The notes beneath the pieces were generated by a model. That model saw only the letters and a list, made by a program, of their open reading frames with translations. It was not told the origin of the DNA and searched no databases. This document shows, piece after piece, positions 25,537 through 34,510 of a stretch of DNA of 64,000 nucleotides. This DNA comes from Rhodopseudomonas pentothenatexigens (GTDB taxonomy: Bacteria > Pseudomonadota > Alphaproteobacteria > Rhizobiales > Xanthobacteraceae): the NCBI RefSeq assembly GCF_900218015.1, contig NZ_UFQQ01000009.1, positions 150,399 through 214,398 of the forward strand. Direction: 5' to 3'. The first letter of the stretch is position 1; each line of letters starts with the position of its first letter. A program made the translations under genes and the position numbers.

Positions 25537-26403
25537 ATGGATGTGACCAATCGGATCGAGCGTGCTTTGACGGATGCGCTCAATCAGGCCGACATGGCCG
25601 GATGCCCGCCGCGGCTGGCAGTGGCGATGCGCAGCGCGGTGTTCCCGCGCGGGGCGCGCGTTCGTCCGCGACTGTGCCACAGCGTGGCCCTTGCCTGCGG
25701 CGAAGACAATCCGGGCATTACCGAAGCTGCCGGCGCTGCGCTCGAACTGATGCATTGTGCTTCGCTGATCCATGACGACCTGCCGTGCTTCGACGGTGCC
25801 GACCTGCGCCGTGGTCGCCCCTCGGTGCACAAGGCGTTCGGCGAACCGCTCGCGGTTCTCGCCGGTGACGCCATGATCGTGCTGGCGTTCCAGACCATCG
25901 CCCGGGCCGAAGGTCCAGCGGACCGCCTGTTGAAGCTGACACAGCTGATCGGCAGCGCGGTCGGCGTGCCGTTCGGCATCGTTGCGGGCCAAGCCTGGGA
26001 ATGCGAGTCGGAGATCAATCTCGCGCATTATCACCGCTCCAAGACCGGCGCGCTGTTCGTCGCCGCCACCGCGATGGGCGCGGCTTCCGCCGGCGCCGAT
26101 CCGGAGCCCTGGCGGATGGTGGGCGAGAAGATCGGCGAGGCTTATCAGGTTGCCGACGACCTGCGTGACGCCGCTGCCGACGTCGAAGAGATCGGCAAGC
26201 CGGTGGGCCAGGACATCGCCCACGATCGCCCCAGTGCGGTGCGCGAGATGGGCATCGACGGCGCGATTTACCACTTGAAGTCGCTGGTGCGCGGCGCCGT
26301 CGAAGCGATGCCGGACTGCACCAACGGCAACGAGCTGCGGTCGCTGATCATGTCGGAAGCGACCCGCCTGGTGCCGGCGAAGCTGGCCGCGACCGCGGCC
26401 TGA
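25537..26403 (+). CDS. crtE: Geranylgeranyl diphosphate synthase
   Basis: A 288-residue polyprenyl synthase. The first Asp-rich motif is 'LIHDDLPCFDGADLRRGRPSVH' and the second 'AYQVADDLRDAAADVEEIG'. It makes the C20 precursor for carotenoids and for the bacteriochlorophyll tail. The ATG at 25537 has GGGAG 8-9 nt upstream. A TTG 33 nt earlier would sit inside the imperfect PpsR box and is unlikely. crtF follows after 48 nt, so crtEF leads directly into bchCXYZ-puf in the same direction. Confidence 0.95.
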   Translation: MDVTNRIERALTDALNQADMAGCPPRLAVAMRSAVFPRGARVRPRLCHSVALACGEDNPGITEAAGAALELMHCASLIHDDLPCFDGADLRRGRPSVHKAFGEPLAVLAGDAMIVLAFQTIARAEGPADRLLKLTQLIGSAVGVPFGIVAGQAWECESEINLAHYHRSKTGALFVAATAMGAASAGADPEPWRMVGEKIGEAYQVADDLRDAAADVEEIGKPVGQDIAHDRPSAVREMGIDGAIYHLKSLVRGAVEAMPDCTNGNELRSLIMSEATRLVPAKLAATAA

Positions 26404-26451
26404 TGCGGTTGCCGGCGTGGCCTTCACGGCCAGCCGGTGCTAGCAGAACAT

Positions 26452-27573
26452 ATGGTCTCCTTGAGCCTGCGTGACCGGCTGCTCGGCTGGCGCGATTCGA
26501 TCCTGTCGAATCCGCGGTTTCAGCGCTTTGCCGCGGTGTTTCCGCTGATGCGGCCGGTGGCGCGCCGCCGCGCGGTGGCGATGTTCGATCTGCTCGCCGG
26601 CTTCGTCTATTCGCAGATCCTGCTGGCCTGCGTGCAGCTTCGGCTGTTCGACATCGTCGCCGAACGTCCGGCGTCGGCCGAAGAGCTCGCTGTGCGTCTG
26701 TCGCTGCCAGTCGAGTCGATGCGGATGCTGCTCGACGGCGCAGTCGCGCTCCAGTTGCTGCAGATGCGCAGCCAATCCCGCTACGGCCTCGGCCAGCTCG
26801 GCGCCGAGCTGCGCGGCAATCCCGGTGTGCTCGCGCTCGTCGAGCATCACGCGATGCTGTATCGGGATCTCGCCGATCCTGTGGCGCTGCTGCGCGGGGC
26901 GCGCGGTGGGGGCGAGCTGGCGGCGTATTGGGCGTATGTGCGGGGCGAGCGGCCGGGCGAGCTGCCGGGCGATGCGATTGCGTCCTATACCGAACTGATG
27001 GCGGCGTCGCAGCCGATGATCGCCCGCGAGGTGCTGCACGTCTATCCGTTCCGCCACCACCGCTGCCTGCTCGACGTCGGCGGCGGCGACGGCTCGTTCC
27101 TGTCGGCGGTCGCCGCCCAGGCCCCGCAGCTCCGCTGCATGCTGTTCGACCTGCCGGCGGTCGCCGAGAAGGCGGCGGCACGGTTCGCGGCGAATGGACT
27201 GGCGGGCCGGGCGACCGCCGTGGGCGGCAGCTTCACCACCGACCCGCTTCCCGAAGGCGCCGACATCGTCTCGCTGGTCCGGGTGATTCACGATCACGAC
27301 GACGAGGTCGTCGAGGCGCTGCTGCGCGCCGTCCACAACGCCTTGCCTGACAACGGAAAACTGCTGATCGCGGAGCCGATCGCGGGGCTGCCCGGCACCG
27401 CCGCGATCTCCGACGCCTATTTCGCTTTCTACTTTTACGCCATGGGCTCCGGGAAAGCCCGGAGCTTCCCTCGCCTGCGGGCGATGCTGGAGAATGCGGG
27501 CTTCTCCCAGGTCACCCTGCACCCGGTTCCGATGCCGCTGGTTGCCTCCGTAATTACCGCATCCAAACGGTAG
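26452..27573 (+). CDS. crtF: Hydroxyneurosporene O-methyltransferase
   Basis: A 373-residue SAM-dependent O-methyltransferase. An N-terminal dimerisation/winged-helix region (about residues 60-110) precedes the SAM-binding block 'CLLDVGGGDGSFLSAVA' and the catalytic-type region 'SLVRVIHDHDDEVVEALL'. It methylates the 1-hydroxy group added by CrtC. I chose the ATG at 26452; a GTG five codons upstream is in frame. A PpsR box and promoter for bchC begin 4 nt after its stop. This allows read-through from crtE plus a separate start for bchC. Confidence 0.94.
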   Translation: MVSLSLRDRLLGWRDSILSNPRFQRFAAVFPLMRPVARRRAVAMFDLLAGFVYSQILLACVQLRLFDIVAERPASAEELAVRLSLPVESMRMLLDGAVALQLLQMRSQSRYGLGQLGAELRGNPGVLALVEHHAMLYRDLADPVALLRGARGGGELAAYWAYVRGERPGELPGDAIASYTELMAASQPMIAREVLHVYPFRHHRCLLDVGGGDGSFLSAVAAQAPQLRCMLFDLPAVAEKAAARFAANGLAGRATAVGGSFTTDPLPEGADIVSLVRVIHDHDDEVVEALLRAVHNALPDNGKLLIAEPIAGLPGTAAISDAYFAFYFYAMGSGKARSFPRLRAMLENAGFSQVTLHPVPMPLVASVITASKR

Positions 27574-27576
27574 TTG

Positions 27577-27594
27577 TGTTAATCTGGCTTGACA
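27577..27594. promoter_or_regulatory. PpsR/CrtJ box upstream of bchC
   Basis: Exact TGT-N12-ACA (TGTTAATC...CTTGACA). The right half is part of the candidate -35 hexamer TTGACA. Confidence 0.87.
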
Positions 27595-27616
27595 CTGTGA
27601 TCCGTCAGTTTAGCAT
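27589..27616 (+). promoter_or_regulatory. Candidate bchC promoter
   Basis: TTGACA (27589-27594), 16-nt spacer, TAGCAT (27611-27616), giving a leader of about 40 nt before the bchC ATG. The -35 lies in the exact PpsR box and the -10 lies in an imperfect one. Confidence 0.6.
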
Positions 27617-27620
27617 GACA
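27603..27620. promoter_or_regulatory. Imperfect PpsR box over the bchC -10
   Basis: CGT-N12-ACA (CGTCAGTT...CATGACA), one base from consensus and 8 nt from the exact box. Confidence 0.55.
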
Positions 27621-27661
27621 GTCGGCGGCAGAGCTCTGCCGTCCGGAATTTGGAGTAGGCG

Positions 27662-28600
27662 ATGGACACCATCGCGGTCGTACTCAAGCAGCCACAACAG
27701 GTCGAACTCAGTCGCTTGAGCCTTACGGCGCCGACTGACGACGACATTGTTGTCGATGTTGCCTGGAGTGGCGTCAGCACCGGGACGGAACGGCTGTTGT
27801 GGTCGGGCCGGATGCCGCAATTCCCCGGAATGGGTTACCCGCTGGTCCCCGGCTACGAGTCGGTCGGCGAGGTCGTCGAGGCCGGATCGGCCACCGACCT
27901 GAAGCCGGGCCAGATGGTGTTCGTGCCCGGCGCGAAGTGCTTCGGCGAAGTACGCGGCCTGTTCGGCGCCTCGGCGTCGCGGCTGGTGGTGCCGGCCAAG
28001 CGCGTGGTGCCGCTGGATTCGCAGCTCGGCGAGCGCGGCATTCTGATCGCGCTGGCTGCGACCGCCTATCATGCGATCGCCGCGCGCGGCGCGACGCCGC
28101 CCGACTGCATCGTCGGTCACGGCGTGCTCGGCCGGCTGCTGGCACGGATTTCGATCGCGCTCGGCAATCCGCCGCCGGTGGTGTGGGAGAAGAACCCGAT
28201 CCGCAGCGGCGGCGCCGAAGGCTATGCGGTGATCGATCCCGCATCCGACGAACGTCGCGACTATCGCAGCATCTACGACGTCAGCGGCGATCCGAAATTG
28301 CTCGACACTTTGATCTCGCGCATCGCGGCCACCGGCGAGATCGTGCTCGCTGGATTTTACAGCGAGCCGCTGTCGTTCTCGTTCCCGCCCGCTTTCATGC
28401 GTGAAGCACGCATTCGGGTCGCGGCGGAATGGCAGCCGCCGGACATCGGCGCCACCAAGGCGCTGATCGAAAGCGGCAAGCTCTCGCTCGACGGACTGAT
28501 CACACACCACCAGGAGGCGGCGTCGGCTCCCGACGCCTATCGGATCGCTTTCGAAGACCCCGCTTGCCTCAAAATGGTTCTGAATTGGAGACCGAGCTGA
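27662..28600 (+). CDS. bchC: 3-hydroxyethyl bacteriochlorophyllide a dehydrogenase
   Basis: A 312-residue protein of the MDR superfamily. GroES-like N-terminal text 'VAWSGVSTGTERLLWSG' leads to 'PLVPGYESVGEVVEAG'. The nucleotide-binding part 'CIVGHGVLGRLLARI' follows. It oxidises the 3-hydroxyethyl group to the acetyl group of bacteriochlorophyllide a. The ATG has GGAG upstream. Its TGA overlaps the ATG of bchX by one base. The promoter with overlapping PpsR boxes lies just upstream, although transcription from crtE could also run through. Confidence 0.95.
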   Translation: MDTIAVVLKQPQQVELSRLSLTAPTDDDIVVDVAWSGVSTGTERLLWSGRMPQFPGMGYPLVPGYESVGEVVEAGSATDLKPGQMVFVPGAKCFGEVRGLFGASASRLVVPAKRVVPLDSQLGERGILIALAATAYHAIAARGATPPDCIVGHGVLGRLLARISIALGNPPPVVWEKNPIRSGGAEGYAVIDPASDERRDYRSIYDVSGDPKLLDTLISRIAATGEIVLAGFYSEPLSFSFPPAFMREARIRVAAEWQPPDIGATKALIESGKLSLDGLITHHQEAASAPDAYRIAFEDPACLKMVLNWRPS

Positions 28601-29598
28601 TGAACGTCGTTCCGCAGATCAGCCTGCAAGACGCACAACTCCGGGCCGAGGCGTCGGTTGAACCCGATGCCCCGGTGACGACTCCCGTCACCAAGGAAAC
28701 CCAGATCATTGCGATCTACGGCAAAGGCGGCATCGGCAAGAGCTTCACGCTCGCCAACCTCAGCTACATGATGGCGCAGCAGGGCAAGAAGGTACTGCTG
28801 ATCGGCTGCGATCCGAAGAGCGACACCACCTCGCTGCTGTTCGGCGGCAAGGCGACTCCGACCATCATCGAGACCTCGTCGAAGAAGAAGCTCGCCGGCG
28901 AGGAAGTCACCATCAGCGACGTCTGCTTCAAGCGCGACGGCGTGTTCGCGATGGAGCTCGGCGGCCCCGAAGTCGGCCGCGGCTGCGGCGGCCGCGGCAT
29001 CATTCACGGCTTCGAGACGCTGGAGAAGCTCGGCTTCCACGAATGGGGCTTCGACTACGTGCTGCTCGACTTCCTCGGCGACGTGGTGTGCGGCGGCTTC
29101 GGTCTGCCGATCGCCCGCGACATGTGCCAGAAGGTGATCATCGTCGGCTCCAACGATCTGCAGTCGCTGTACGTCGCCAACAACGTCTGCTCGGCGGTCG
29201 AGTATTTCCGCAAGCTCGGCGGCAATGTCGGCGTCGCCGGCATGGTGATCAACAAGGACGACGGCACCGGCGAAGCCCAGGCGTTCGCCAAGGCGGCCGG
29301 GATTCCGGTGCTGTCGGCGATTCCCGCCGACGAAGGCATCCGCCGCAAGAGCGCCAACTACGAGATCGTCGCTTTGCCGGACGGACAGTGGGGCCCGCTG
29401 TTCTCGACGCTCGCCGAGAACGTCGCCACCGCGCCGCCGGTGCGGCCGAAGCCGCTGTCTCAGGACGGGCTGCTCGGCCTGTTCTCCAGCGACGTCACCG
29501 GGCGCGATGTCGTGCTCGAGCCGGCGACGATGGAAGACATGTGCGGCGCCGCGGTGCTGAACAAGCCGTCGCTCGAAGTGATCTACGACGAGGTCTGA
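28600..29598 (+). CDS. bchX: Chlorophyllide reductase iron protein, subunit X
   Basis: A 332-residue nitrogenase-iron-protein homolog. The P-loop '[11 protein letters not shown]' is at about residues 40-50. The two conserved cysteines that hold the shared [4Fe-4S] cluster are in 'GRGCGGRGI' and '[11 protein letters not shown]'. It delivers ATP-driven electrons to BchYZ for reduction of ring B. The N-terminal extension (first 35 residues) and long C-terminus separate it from BchL. Translation is probably coupled to bchC through the TGATG junction. bchY begins 23 nt downstream. Confidence 0.96.
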   Translation: MNVVPQISLQDAQLRAEASVEPDAPVTTPVTKETQIIAIYGKGGIGKSFTLANLSYMMAQQGKKVLLIGCDPKSDTTSLLFGGKATPTIIETSSKKKLAGEEVTISDVCFKRDGVFAMELGGPEVGRGCGGRGIIHGFETLEKLGFHEWGFDYVLLDFLGDVVCGGFGLPIARDMCQKVIIVGSNDLQSLYVANNVCSAVEYFRKLGGNVGVAGMVINKDDGTGEAQAFAKAAGIPVLSAIPADEGIRRKSANYEIVALPDGQWGPLFSTLAENVATAPPVRPKPLSQDGLLGLFSSDVTGRDVVLEPATMEDMCGAAVLNKPSLEVIYDEV

Positions 29599-29621
29599 GA
29601 TCGGGTGATCGGGAGTTCGTC

Positions 29622-31211
29622 ATGAACGTCATGTCTCGCTATTCCGGCCCTATCGCCGGATCGATCGCCGATGATGCGGCCGATGTCGCCGCCGGCGAAG
29701 CCGCGCCCGCGATCAACGAAGCGGCGACCAAGACCGATGGGCTCGGCTGCCACGCCGGCGCTGCCGAGATGAAGGCGGCGGCGCAGGCTGCAGGCAAGAG
29801 CGAAGTGCTCGAACGCTACGCCGCGGACTATCCGAAGGGTCCGCACGACCAGCCGCAGAGCATGTGCCCGGCGTTCGGCTCCTTGCGCGTCGGTCTGCGG
29901 ATGCGCCGCACCGCGACGGTGCTGTCCGGCTCGGCCTGCTGCGTCTACGGCCTGACCTTCGTGTCGCACTTCTACGGCGCGCGCCGCACCGTCGGCTACG
30001 TGCCGTTCAGTTCGGAAACGCTGGTCACCGGCAAGCTGTTCGAAGACATTCGCGAGGCGGTCTACAAGCTCGCCGATCCGGCGCAGTACGACACCATCAT
30101 CATCACCAATCTCTGCGTGCCGACCGCGTCGGGCGTGCCGCTCGATCTGCTGCCGAACGAGATCAACGGCGTGCGCATCATCGGCATCGACGTCCCGGGC
30201 TTCGGCGTGCCGACTCACGCCGAGGCCAAGGACGTATTGGCCGGCGCGATGCTGGAATATGCCCGCAAGGAAGCGGAGCAGGGCCCGGTGCAGGCGCCGC
30301 GCGGCGGCCGCAGCGAACGCCCGACCGTGACGCTGCTCGGCGAGATGTTTCCGGCGGATCCGGTTGGTATCAATCTGATGCTGGATCCGCTCGGCCTCGC
30401 CGTGGGTCCGGTGGTGCCGACCCGCGAGTGGCGCGAGCTCTATGCCGCGCTCGACTGCCAGGTCGTCGCGGCGATTCACCCGTTCTACAAGTCGTGTATC
30501 CGCCAGTTCGAGCTCGCCGGCCGCAAGGTCGTGGGCTCGGCGCCGGTCGGGCACGACGGCACCGAAGCGTGGCTGGAAGCGATCGGCACCGCCTGCAATG
30601 TCGAGCGTGCCAAGATCGACGCCGCCAAGAACCGCTTCCTGCCGGCGATCAAGGCGGCGCTCGCCGCCAAGCCGATCAACGCCCGCATCACCGTGTCCGG
30701 CTACGAAGGCTCGGAGCTGCTGGTGGCGCGGCTGCTGATCGAAAGCGGCGCGACCGTGCCTTATGTCGGCACCGCGGTGCCGCGAACCCCGTGGTCGGAT
30801 CCGGATCGCGAATGGCTCGAGGCCAAGGGCGTGCGGGTGCAGTACCGCGCCTCGCTCGAACAGGACTTCGCGGCGGTCGACGAATTCATGCCGGATCTCG
30901 CCATCGGCACCACCCCGGTGGTGCAGAAGGCCAAGACGATGTCGATCCCGGCCTTGTACTTCACCAACCTGATCTCGGCCCGTCCGCTGTTCGGGCCCGC
31001 CGGCGCCGGTTCGCTGGCGCAGGTGATCAACGCCGCGCTCGGCAACAAGGCGCGATTCGACGAGATGAAGGAGTTCTTCGGCGAAGTCGGCCAGGGCTAC
31101 GCGGCCGGCGTCTGGGAAGACACGCCGAAGGACGTTCCGGCCTATCGCGAGAAGTACAAGAAGCAGATCGAAGCCGCAGCCAAGAAGCGCAAGGCGGAGG
31201 AGATGATCTGA
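29622..31211 (+). CDS. bchY: Chlorophyllide reductase subunit Y
   Basis: A 529-residue nitrogenase-like catalytic subunit. Cysteines in 'GLGCHAG', '[10 protein letters not shown]', 'GSACCVYG' and 'NLCVPTASG' are spaced as in other BchY proteins. Some of these coordinate the cluster shared with BchZ. '[22 protein letters not shown]' is another family block. The start has GGGAG upstream. The final Lys/Glu-rich helix overlaps into bchZ through a TGATG junction at 31211. Confidence 0.95.
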   Translation: MNVMSRYSGPIAGSIADDAADVAAGEAAPAINEAATKTDGLGCHAGAAEMKAAAQAAGKSEVLERYAADYPKGPHDQPQSMCPAFGSLRVGLRMRRTATVLSGSACCVYGLTFVSHFYGARRTVGYVPFSSETLVTGKLFEDIREAVYKLADPAQYDTIIITNLCVPTASGVPLDLLPNEINGVRIIGIDVPGFGVPTHAEAKDVLAGAMLEYARKEAEQGPVQAPRGGRSERPTVTLLGEMFPADPVGINLMLDPLGLAVGPVVPTREWRELYAALDCQVVAAIHPFYKSCIRQFELAGRKVVGSAPVGHDGTEAWLEAIGTACNVERAKIDAAKNRFLPAIKAALAAKPINARITVSGYEGSELLVARLLIESGATVPYVGTAVPRTPWSDPDREWLEAKGVRVQYRASLEQDFAAVDEFMPDLAIGTTPVVQKAKTMSIPALYFTNLISARPLFGPAGAGSLAQVINAALGNKARFDEMKEFFGEVGQGYAAGVWEDTPKDVPAYREKYKKQIEAAAKKRKAEEMI

Positions 31212-32659
31212 TGCTCGTCCTCGATCACGATCGCGCCGGCGGCTATTGGGGCGCCGTGTACGCCTTCACCGCGGTGAAGGGCCTGCAGGTCATCATCGAC
31301 GGTCCGGTCGGCTGCGAGAATCTGCCGGTGACCTCGGTGCTGCACTACACCGACGCGCTGCCGCCGCACGAACTGCCGATCGTCGTCACCGGCCTCGGCG
31401 AAGAGGAGCTCGGCAAGCTCGGCACCGAAGGCGCGATGAAGCGCGCCCATCAGGCGCTCGATCCTTATCTGCCCGCCGTCGTGGTGACCGGCTCGATCGC
31501 CGAGATGATCGGCGGCGGCGTCACCCCCGAAGGCACCGGCATCAAGCGCTTCCTGCCGCGCACCATCGACGAGGACCAGTGGCAGAGCGCCGATCGCGCG
31601 ATCTCCTGGCTGTGGAAGGAATACGGCCCGAAGAAGATTCCCGAGCGCAAGCGCAAGGACGGCGAGAAGCCGCGGGTCAACATCATCGGACCGATCTACG
31701 GCACCTTCAACATGCCGTCCGATCTCGCCGAGATCCGCCGCCTGATCGAAGGCATCGGCGCCGAAGTCAACATGGTGTTTCCGCTCGGCACGCACCTGTC
31801 CGACATTCCCAAGCTGGTGAATGCCGACGTCAACGTCTGCATGTATCGCGAGTTCGGCCGGCTGCTGTGCGAATCGCTGGAACGGCCGTACCTGCAGGCG
31901 CCGATCGGGCTGCATTCGACCACGCGCTTCCTGCGCAAGCTCGGCGAGCTCACCGGCCTCGACCCGGAGCCGTTCATCGAGCGCGAGAAGAACACCACGA
32001 TCAAGCCGCTGTGGGATCTGTGGCGGTCGGTGACCCAGGATTTCTTCGGCACCGCCAGCTTCGCGATCGTCGCGACCGATACCTATGCCCGCGGCGTGCG
32101 GCATTTCCTCGAAGACGAGATGGGGCTGCCGTGCAGCTTCGCGATCTCGCGCTGCGTCGGCAAAAAGACCGACAACGAAGCGGTGCGCGCGGCGATTCGC
32201 CAGACTCCGCCGCTGATCATGTTCGGCAGCTACAACGAGAGAATGTACTTGGCCGAGACCGGTGGTCGCGCCGTGTACATCCCGGCGTCGTTCCCCGGCG
32301 CCGTGATCCGGCGCCACACCGGCACGCCGTTCATGGGGTATTCCGGCGCCACCTACCTGGTGCAGGAAGTCTGTAACGCGCTGTTCGACGCGCTTTTCAA
32401 CATTCTTCCGCTCGGCAGCGATCTCGATCGCGTCGATCCGACGCCGGCGCGCCGGCACGAAGAACTGCTGTGGAGCGACGAAGCCAAGGCGCTGCTCGAC
32501 GAAGTGCTCGAAGCGCATCCGGTATTGGTGCGGATTTCGGCCGCCAAGCGCCTGCGTGACGCCGCTGAAAACAGCGCGCGCCGTGCCGGGCAGGAAAAAG
32601 TCACGACCGAATTCGTCAGTAAAGCGCGTGCCGCGCTGCTCGACGGGCAATCGGTGTAA
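31211..32659 (+). CDS. bchZ: Chlorophyllide reductase subunit Z
   Basis: A 482-residue nitrogenase-like catalytic subunit. The N-terminal '[32 protein letters not shown]' is diagnostic, with a cluster-type cysteine, followed by '[18 protein letters not shown]' and '[15 protein letters not shown]'. The C-terminal text resembles the light-independent reductase C-terminal region ('[26 protein letters not shown]'). It completes the BchXYZ complex. The next gene, pufQ, starts 77 nt further on, so bch and puf genes are transcriptionally linked. Confidence 0.95.
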   Translation: MLVLDHDRAGGYWGAVYAFTAVKGLQVIIDGPVGCENLPVTSVLHYTDALPPHELPIVVTGLGEEELGKLGTEGAMKRAHQALDPYLPAVVVTGSIAEMIGGGVTPEGTGIKRFLPRTIDEDQWQSADRAISWLWKEYGPKKIPERKRKDGEKPRVNIIGPIYGTFNMPSDLAEIRRLIEGIGAEVNMVFPLGTHLSDIPKLVNADVNVCMYREFGRLLCESLERPYLQAPIGLHSTTRFLRKLGELTGLDPEPFIEREKNTTIKPLWDLWRSVTQDFFGTASFAIVATDTYARGVRHFLEDEMGLPCSFAISRCVGKKTDNEAVRAAIRQTPPLIMFGSYNERMYLAETGGRAVYIPASFPGAVIRRHTGTPFMGYSGATYLVQEVCNALFDALFNILPLGSDLDRVDPTPARRHEELLWSDEAKALLDEVLEAHPVLVRISAAKRLRDAAENSARRAGQEKVTTEFVSKARAALLDGQSV

Positions 32660-32666
32660 CGGTGAT

Positions 32667-32680
32667 TTGAGCTAGAACAA
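32667..32680. promoter_or_regulatory. Weak FnrL/FixK-like sequence upstream of pufQ
   Basis: TTGA-N6-ACAA, one base from the TTGA-N6-TCAA core. No PpsR box is present in this gap, so another oxygen regulator would be needed for a separate puf promoter. The evidence is thin. Confidence 0.25.
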
Positions 32681-32735
32681 TGCGCATCACAATGTCGCGA
32701 CCAAATATGAGCAATCCAAGAGTGAGGAGATGACG

Positions 32736-32960
32736 ATGTCCGACTATGTCCACACCGGCCGTCGCTCGAGGGTTCTACCGGATAGTGCCGCGCTCGAATG
32801 TCGGGCGATGTTCGGTGCGTGCTACGCGCTGTTTCTGATCCGCGCGATCGTGGTGCGTGCCATGCCGTGGCGCAAGAAATCCGGCTCCCAGGAATCGGTA
32901 TTCAGCGAGGCTCACAACGCCGCGAGCGTGCTGGTGACGTCGTCGTTCATGGGAATGTAA
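32736..32960 (+). CDS. pufQ: PufQ
   Basis: A 74-residue protein with one membrane segment ('CYALFLIRAIVVRAMPW', about residues 28-44), flanked by basic residues, as in PufQ. PufQ promotes bacteriochlorophyll synthesis and pigment delivery ahead of the LH1 genes. The ATG at 32736 has GAGGAG at a good distance; an ATG 6 nt earlier is less well placed. It is followed by a 153-nt leader rich in hairpins before pufB. Family identity rests on position plus the conserved membrane block. Confidence 0.85.
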   Translation: MSDYVHTGRRSRVLPDSAALECRAMFGACYALFLIRAIVVRAMPWRKKSGSQESVFSEAHNAASVLVTSSFMGM

Positions 32961-32972
32961 TTCGGGGATTTC

Positions 32973-33077
32973 GTCCGGCCTCCGCCGGACGGAAGGCTGC
33001 CGTTTTGGAGACGAAACGGTAAATCGCTGTCGTTTCGGAAACGATACGGCAATCGTTGCCGCCCTCGCTCGGGCGGC
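32973..33077 (+). promoter_or_regulatory. Hairpin-rich pufQ-pufB leader
   Basis: Four consecutive inverted repeats are visible. They are GTCCGGC/GCCGGAC (32973-32990), CCGTTT/AAACGG (33000-33019), TCGTTTC/GAAACGA (33030-33044) and GCCGCCC/GGGCGGC (33058-33077). Such structure at the 5' side of pufBA is expected to affect mRNA processing and stability and so raise LH1 output. The function is inferred from other puf operons. Confidence 0.6.
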
Positions 33078-33113
33078 GTGTCGGCCGAAAGGCCATCACT
33101 AGGAGGTGACCAA

Positions 33114-33311
33114 ATGAGTGACGGTTCCATCTCGGGACTTTCCGAAGCGGAAGCCAAGGAATTCCACTCGATCTTCGTGACCAGCTTCTTCCTCTTCATC
33201 GTCGTTGCGGTTGTCGCTCACATCCTCGCCTGGATGTGGCGTCCGTGGCTGCCCAAAGCGACCGGCTACGCGATGGACAGCGTTCATCAACTGACCTCGT
33301 TCCTGTGCTAA
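33114..33311 (+). CDS. pufB: LH1 light-harvesting beta subunit
   Basis: A 65-residue antenna polypeptide. A polar N-terminus ('[18 protein letters not shown]') is followed by one membrane helix. The bacteriochlorophyll-ligating His is in '[15 protein letters not shown]', the aromatic block that marks LH1 beta. AGGAGGTGA lies just upstream of the ATG, a near-perfect ribosome binding site in keeping with very high expression. It ends with an unusual C-terminal extension ('[12 protein letters not shown]'). pufA begins 15 nt downstream. Confidence 0.96.
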   Translation: MSDGSISGLSEAEAKEFHSIFVTSFFLFIVVAVVAHILAWMWRPWLPKATGYAMDSVHQLTSFLC

Positions 33312-33326
33312 GGGGAGACGACTACT

Positions 33327-33518
33327 ATGTGGCGAATTTGGCTTCTGTTTGATCCGCGTCGCGCGCTGGTCCTGCTGTTCGTGTTCCTGTTCGGCCTGGC
33401 CATCATCATCCACTTCATCCTGCTGAGCACCAGCCGGTTCAACTGGCTCGATGGTCCGCGTGCGGCGAAGGCGGCGTCGATCTCGCTGCCGTTCACTCCG
33501 CCGAGCATGCCGGTCTAA
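33327..33518 (+). CDS. pufA: LH1 light-harvesting alpha subunit
   Basis: A 63-residue antenna polypeptide starting '[15 protein letters not shown]'. The membrane helix carries the bacteriochlorophyll ligand His29 ('[19 protein letters not shown]'), followed by the aromatic block that tunes the pigment. The long Ala/Pro tail is usual for LH1 alpha. With PufB it makes the ring around the reaction centre. A strong hairpin between this gene and pufL probably protects the pufBA transcript. Confidence 0.96.
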   Translation: MWRIWLLFDPRRALVLLFVFLFGLAIIIHFILLSTSRFNWLDGPRAAKAASISLPFTPPSMPV

Positions 33519-33537
33519 TGGCGTGACTCACTGCTTG

Positions 33538-33586
33538 CCGGAAGGGAAGGGAAACGGACCGATCTGCCGGGCCCGAACCCTTCCGG
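33538..33586 (+). promoter_or_regulatory. Intercistronic hairpin between pufBA and pufLM
   Basis: CCGGAAGGG (33538-33546) and CCCTTCCGG (33578-33586) form a perfect 9-bp stem; the loop contains further GC complementarity. In purple bacteria a hairpin at this place slows 3' decay of pufBA mRNA so that LH1 exceeds reaction-centre subunits. The hairpin is seen; the role is taken from that precedent. Confidence 0.8.
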
Positions 33587-33649
33587 GAAGCGACATGGAC
33601 TGGACGACGACGATGGATTTTCCCTGGCTCGCACGCGGAGGAACGATCG

Positions 33650-34483
33650 ATGGCAATGCTCAGCTTTGAGAAGAAATACCGCGTTCGTGGCGGAACGCTA
33701 ATCGGGGGCGACCTGTTCGATTTTTGGGTTGGCCCGTTCTACGTTGGGATCTTCGGGGTCATGACCGTGTTCTTCACGCTGATCGGCGTCGCGCTGATCA
33801 TGTGGAACACCGCGCTCGGCCCCACCTGGAATCTCTGGCAGATCAGCGTCAACCCGCCGGACGCAAAGTACGGTCTGGGATTTGCGCCGCTCGCCGAGGG
33901 CGGCATTTGGCAGTGGGTGAGCATCTGCGCGACCGGCGCGTTCGTCACCTGGGCGCTGCGTGAGGTCGAAATCTGCCGCAAGCTCGGCATTGGCTTTCAC
34001 GTCCCGTTCGCCTTCAGCTTCGCTATCTTCGCTTACGTCACGCTGGTGGTGATCCGTCCGGTCCTGATGGGCTCCTGGAGCTACGGCTTCCCCTACGGCA
34101 TCTTCACGCATCTCGATTGGGTGTCGAACACCGGCTACGCCTACGGCCAGTTCCACTACAATCCCGCGCACATGATCGCGATCACGTTCTTCTTCACCAC
34201 CTGTCTGGCGCTCGCGCTGCACGGCGGCTTGGTGCTGTCGGCGCTGAATCCCGACCGTGGCGAACCCGTGAAGTCTCCGGAACACGAGAACACCGTGTTT
34301 CGTGATCTCGTCGGCTACTCGATTGGTACCATCGGCATTCACCGCCTCGGTCTGTTCCTGGCGTTGTCGGCCGTGTTCTTCAGCGCGGTCTGCATGATCA
34401 TCAGCGGTCCGGTGCTGGCGGAAGGTGGTTCGTGGCCCGATTGGTGGAATTGGTGGCGCAACCTGCCGATCTGGAATCCGTAA
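33650..34483 (+). CDS. pufL: Photosynthetic reaction centre L subunit
   Basis: A 277-residue, five-helix protein. The opening '[29 protein letters not shown]' is diagnostic. Special-pair and accessory bacteriochlorophyll histidines fall in '[35 protein letters not shown]', and the iron-ligating histidine region is near '[20 protein letters not shown]'. It pairs with PufM to bind the special pair, bacteriopheophytins, quinones and the non-haem iron. GGAGG lies upstream of the ATG. pufM begins 27 nt downstream. Confidence 0.98.
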   Translation: MAMLSFEKKYRVRGGTLIGGDLFDFWVGPFYVGIFGVMTVFFTLIGVALIMWNTALGPTWNLWQISVNPPDAKYGLGFAPLAEGGIWQWVSICATGAFVTWALREVEICRKLGIGFHVPFAFSFAIFAYVTLVVIRPVLMGSWSYGFPYGIFTHLDWVSNTGYAYGQFHYNPAHMIAITFFFTTCLALALHGGLVLSALNPDRGEPVKSPEHENTVFRDLVGYSIGTIGIHRLGLFLALSAVFFSAVCMIISGPVLAEGGSWPDWWNWWRNLPIWNP

Positions 34484-34510
34484 TTCAACCGGTCACAAGA
34501 GAGTCTTGTC

